Shown: positions 63,962 to 64,000 of the stretch, piece after piece
Position numbering within the stretch: the first letter of the stretch is position 1
How the letters are laid out: every line of letters starts with the position of its first letter
From: Deltaproteobacteria bacterium
GTDB taxonomy: Bacteria; Myxococcota_A; Polyangia; Haliangiales; Haliangiaceae
NCBI GenBank assembly: GCA_021413675.1
Contig: JAIOQA010000199.1
Span: forward strand, 1-64,000
Length of the DNA stretch: 64,000 nt
Reading direction: 5' to 3'
The notes under the pieces: generated by a model
The model's database searches: none
Told to the model about the DNA's origin: nothing
What the model saw: the letters and a program-made list of their open reading frames with translations, nothing else
Position numbers and translations under genes: made by a program

Positions 63962-64000
63962 GGCGTGCAGAACGGCAGGGTGCGCGCGGACGAGAGGCGC

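Overview
The window is very GC-rich (around 70% by eye), densely packed and rich in lipoproteins. Many start codons are GTG and many neighbouring genes overlap by ATGA, GTGA or TGATG. Together with the stock of soluble hybrid sensor kinases, a MshEN-domain protein, FadL-type outer-membrane proteins and a DarTG module, this suggests a Gram-negative bacterium of the Myxococcota type (Polyangia or Haliangium-like). That placement is inference; no rRNA or tRNA gene was seen.

Layout. 1-3.7 kb: a DNA methylase, a DUF72 protein and two exported or membrane hypotheticals. 3.7-8.4 kb: a surface-polysaccharide group (SAM methyltransferase, Wzx-like flippase, GT4 glycosyltransferase, FkbM methyltransferase), interrupted by a lower-GC gene-free stretch. 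8.4-11.3 kb: a predicted beta-propeller protein and a secreted lipoprotein. 11.3-22.1 kb: ten same-strand signalling genes built around kaiB and kaiC. 22.2-35.4 kb: a GT2 glycosyltransferase, a large lipoprotein, a repeat protein, Pth2-type peptidyl-tRNA hydrolase, a radical SAM protein, aquaporin, a DUF695-RraB fusion, a MshEN protein, QueC, a ClC channel and a membrane glycosyltransferase-like protein. 35.5-44.8 kb: an M16 protease, lipoproteins, a carboxypeptidase-regulatory-like protein, a Rieske protein with two Opp/Dpp permeases, and Dtd. 44.8-46.5 kb: a DarT-DarG DNA ADP-ribosylation toxin-antitoxin pair of lower GC. 46.6-52.6 kb: two FadL-like porins with a lipoprotein, then two tandem metallo-beta-lactamase-fold hydrolases. 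52.5-64 kb: membrane and lipoproteins, TetR, a PHP-domain protein, an acetyl-CoA hydrolase/CoA-transferase, a membrane sensor kinase, CysN-CysD, a lanthipeptide-like precursor peptide and a DUF2804 protein.

The main discovery candidate is the Kai cluster. Reading on the minus strand, the order is PAS-PAS kinase, REC, REC-PAS-kinase, NarL-type regulator, stand-alone REC, REC plus a helical domain resembling KaiA/RsbU, KaiB, KaiC, REC-PAS-kinase-REC, and REC-GGDEF-EAL. KaiC keeps both Walker A motifs, both Glu pairs, the Thr/Ser/Thr autophosphorylation sites and an A-loop-like tail. KaiB is very close to the cyanobacterial form. The gene directly before kaiB has the length and domain layout of cyanobacterial KaiA but with a canonical, phosphorylatable receiver. 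Two promoter regions in the cluster share a palindrome plus a second conserved box at fixed spacing. I read this as a complete KaiABC-like timing or state-memory device, fed by two-component input and putting out through cyclic di-GMP. Members are linked by ATGA-type overlaps, which supports co-expression.
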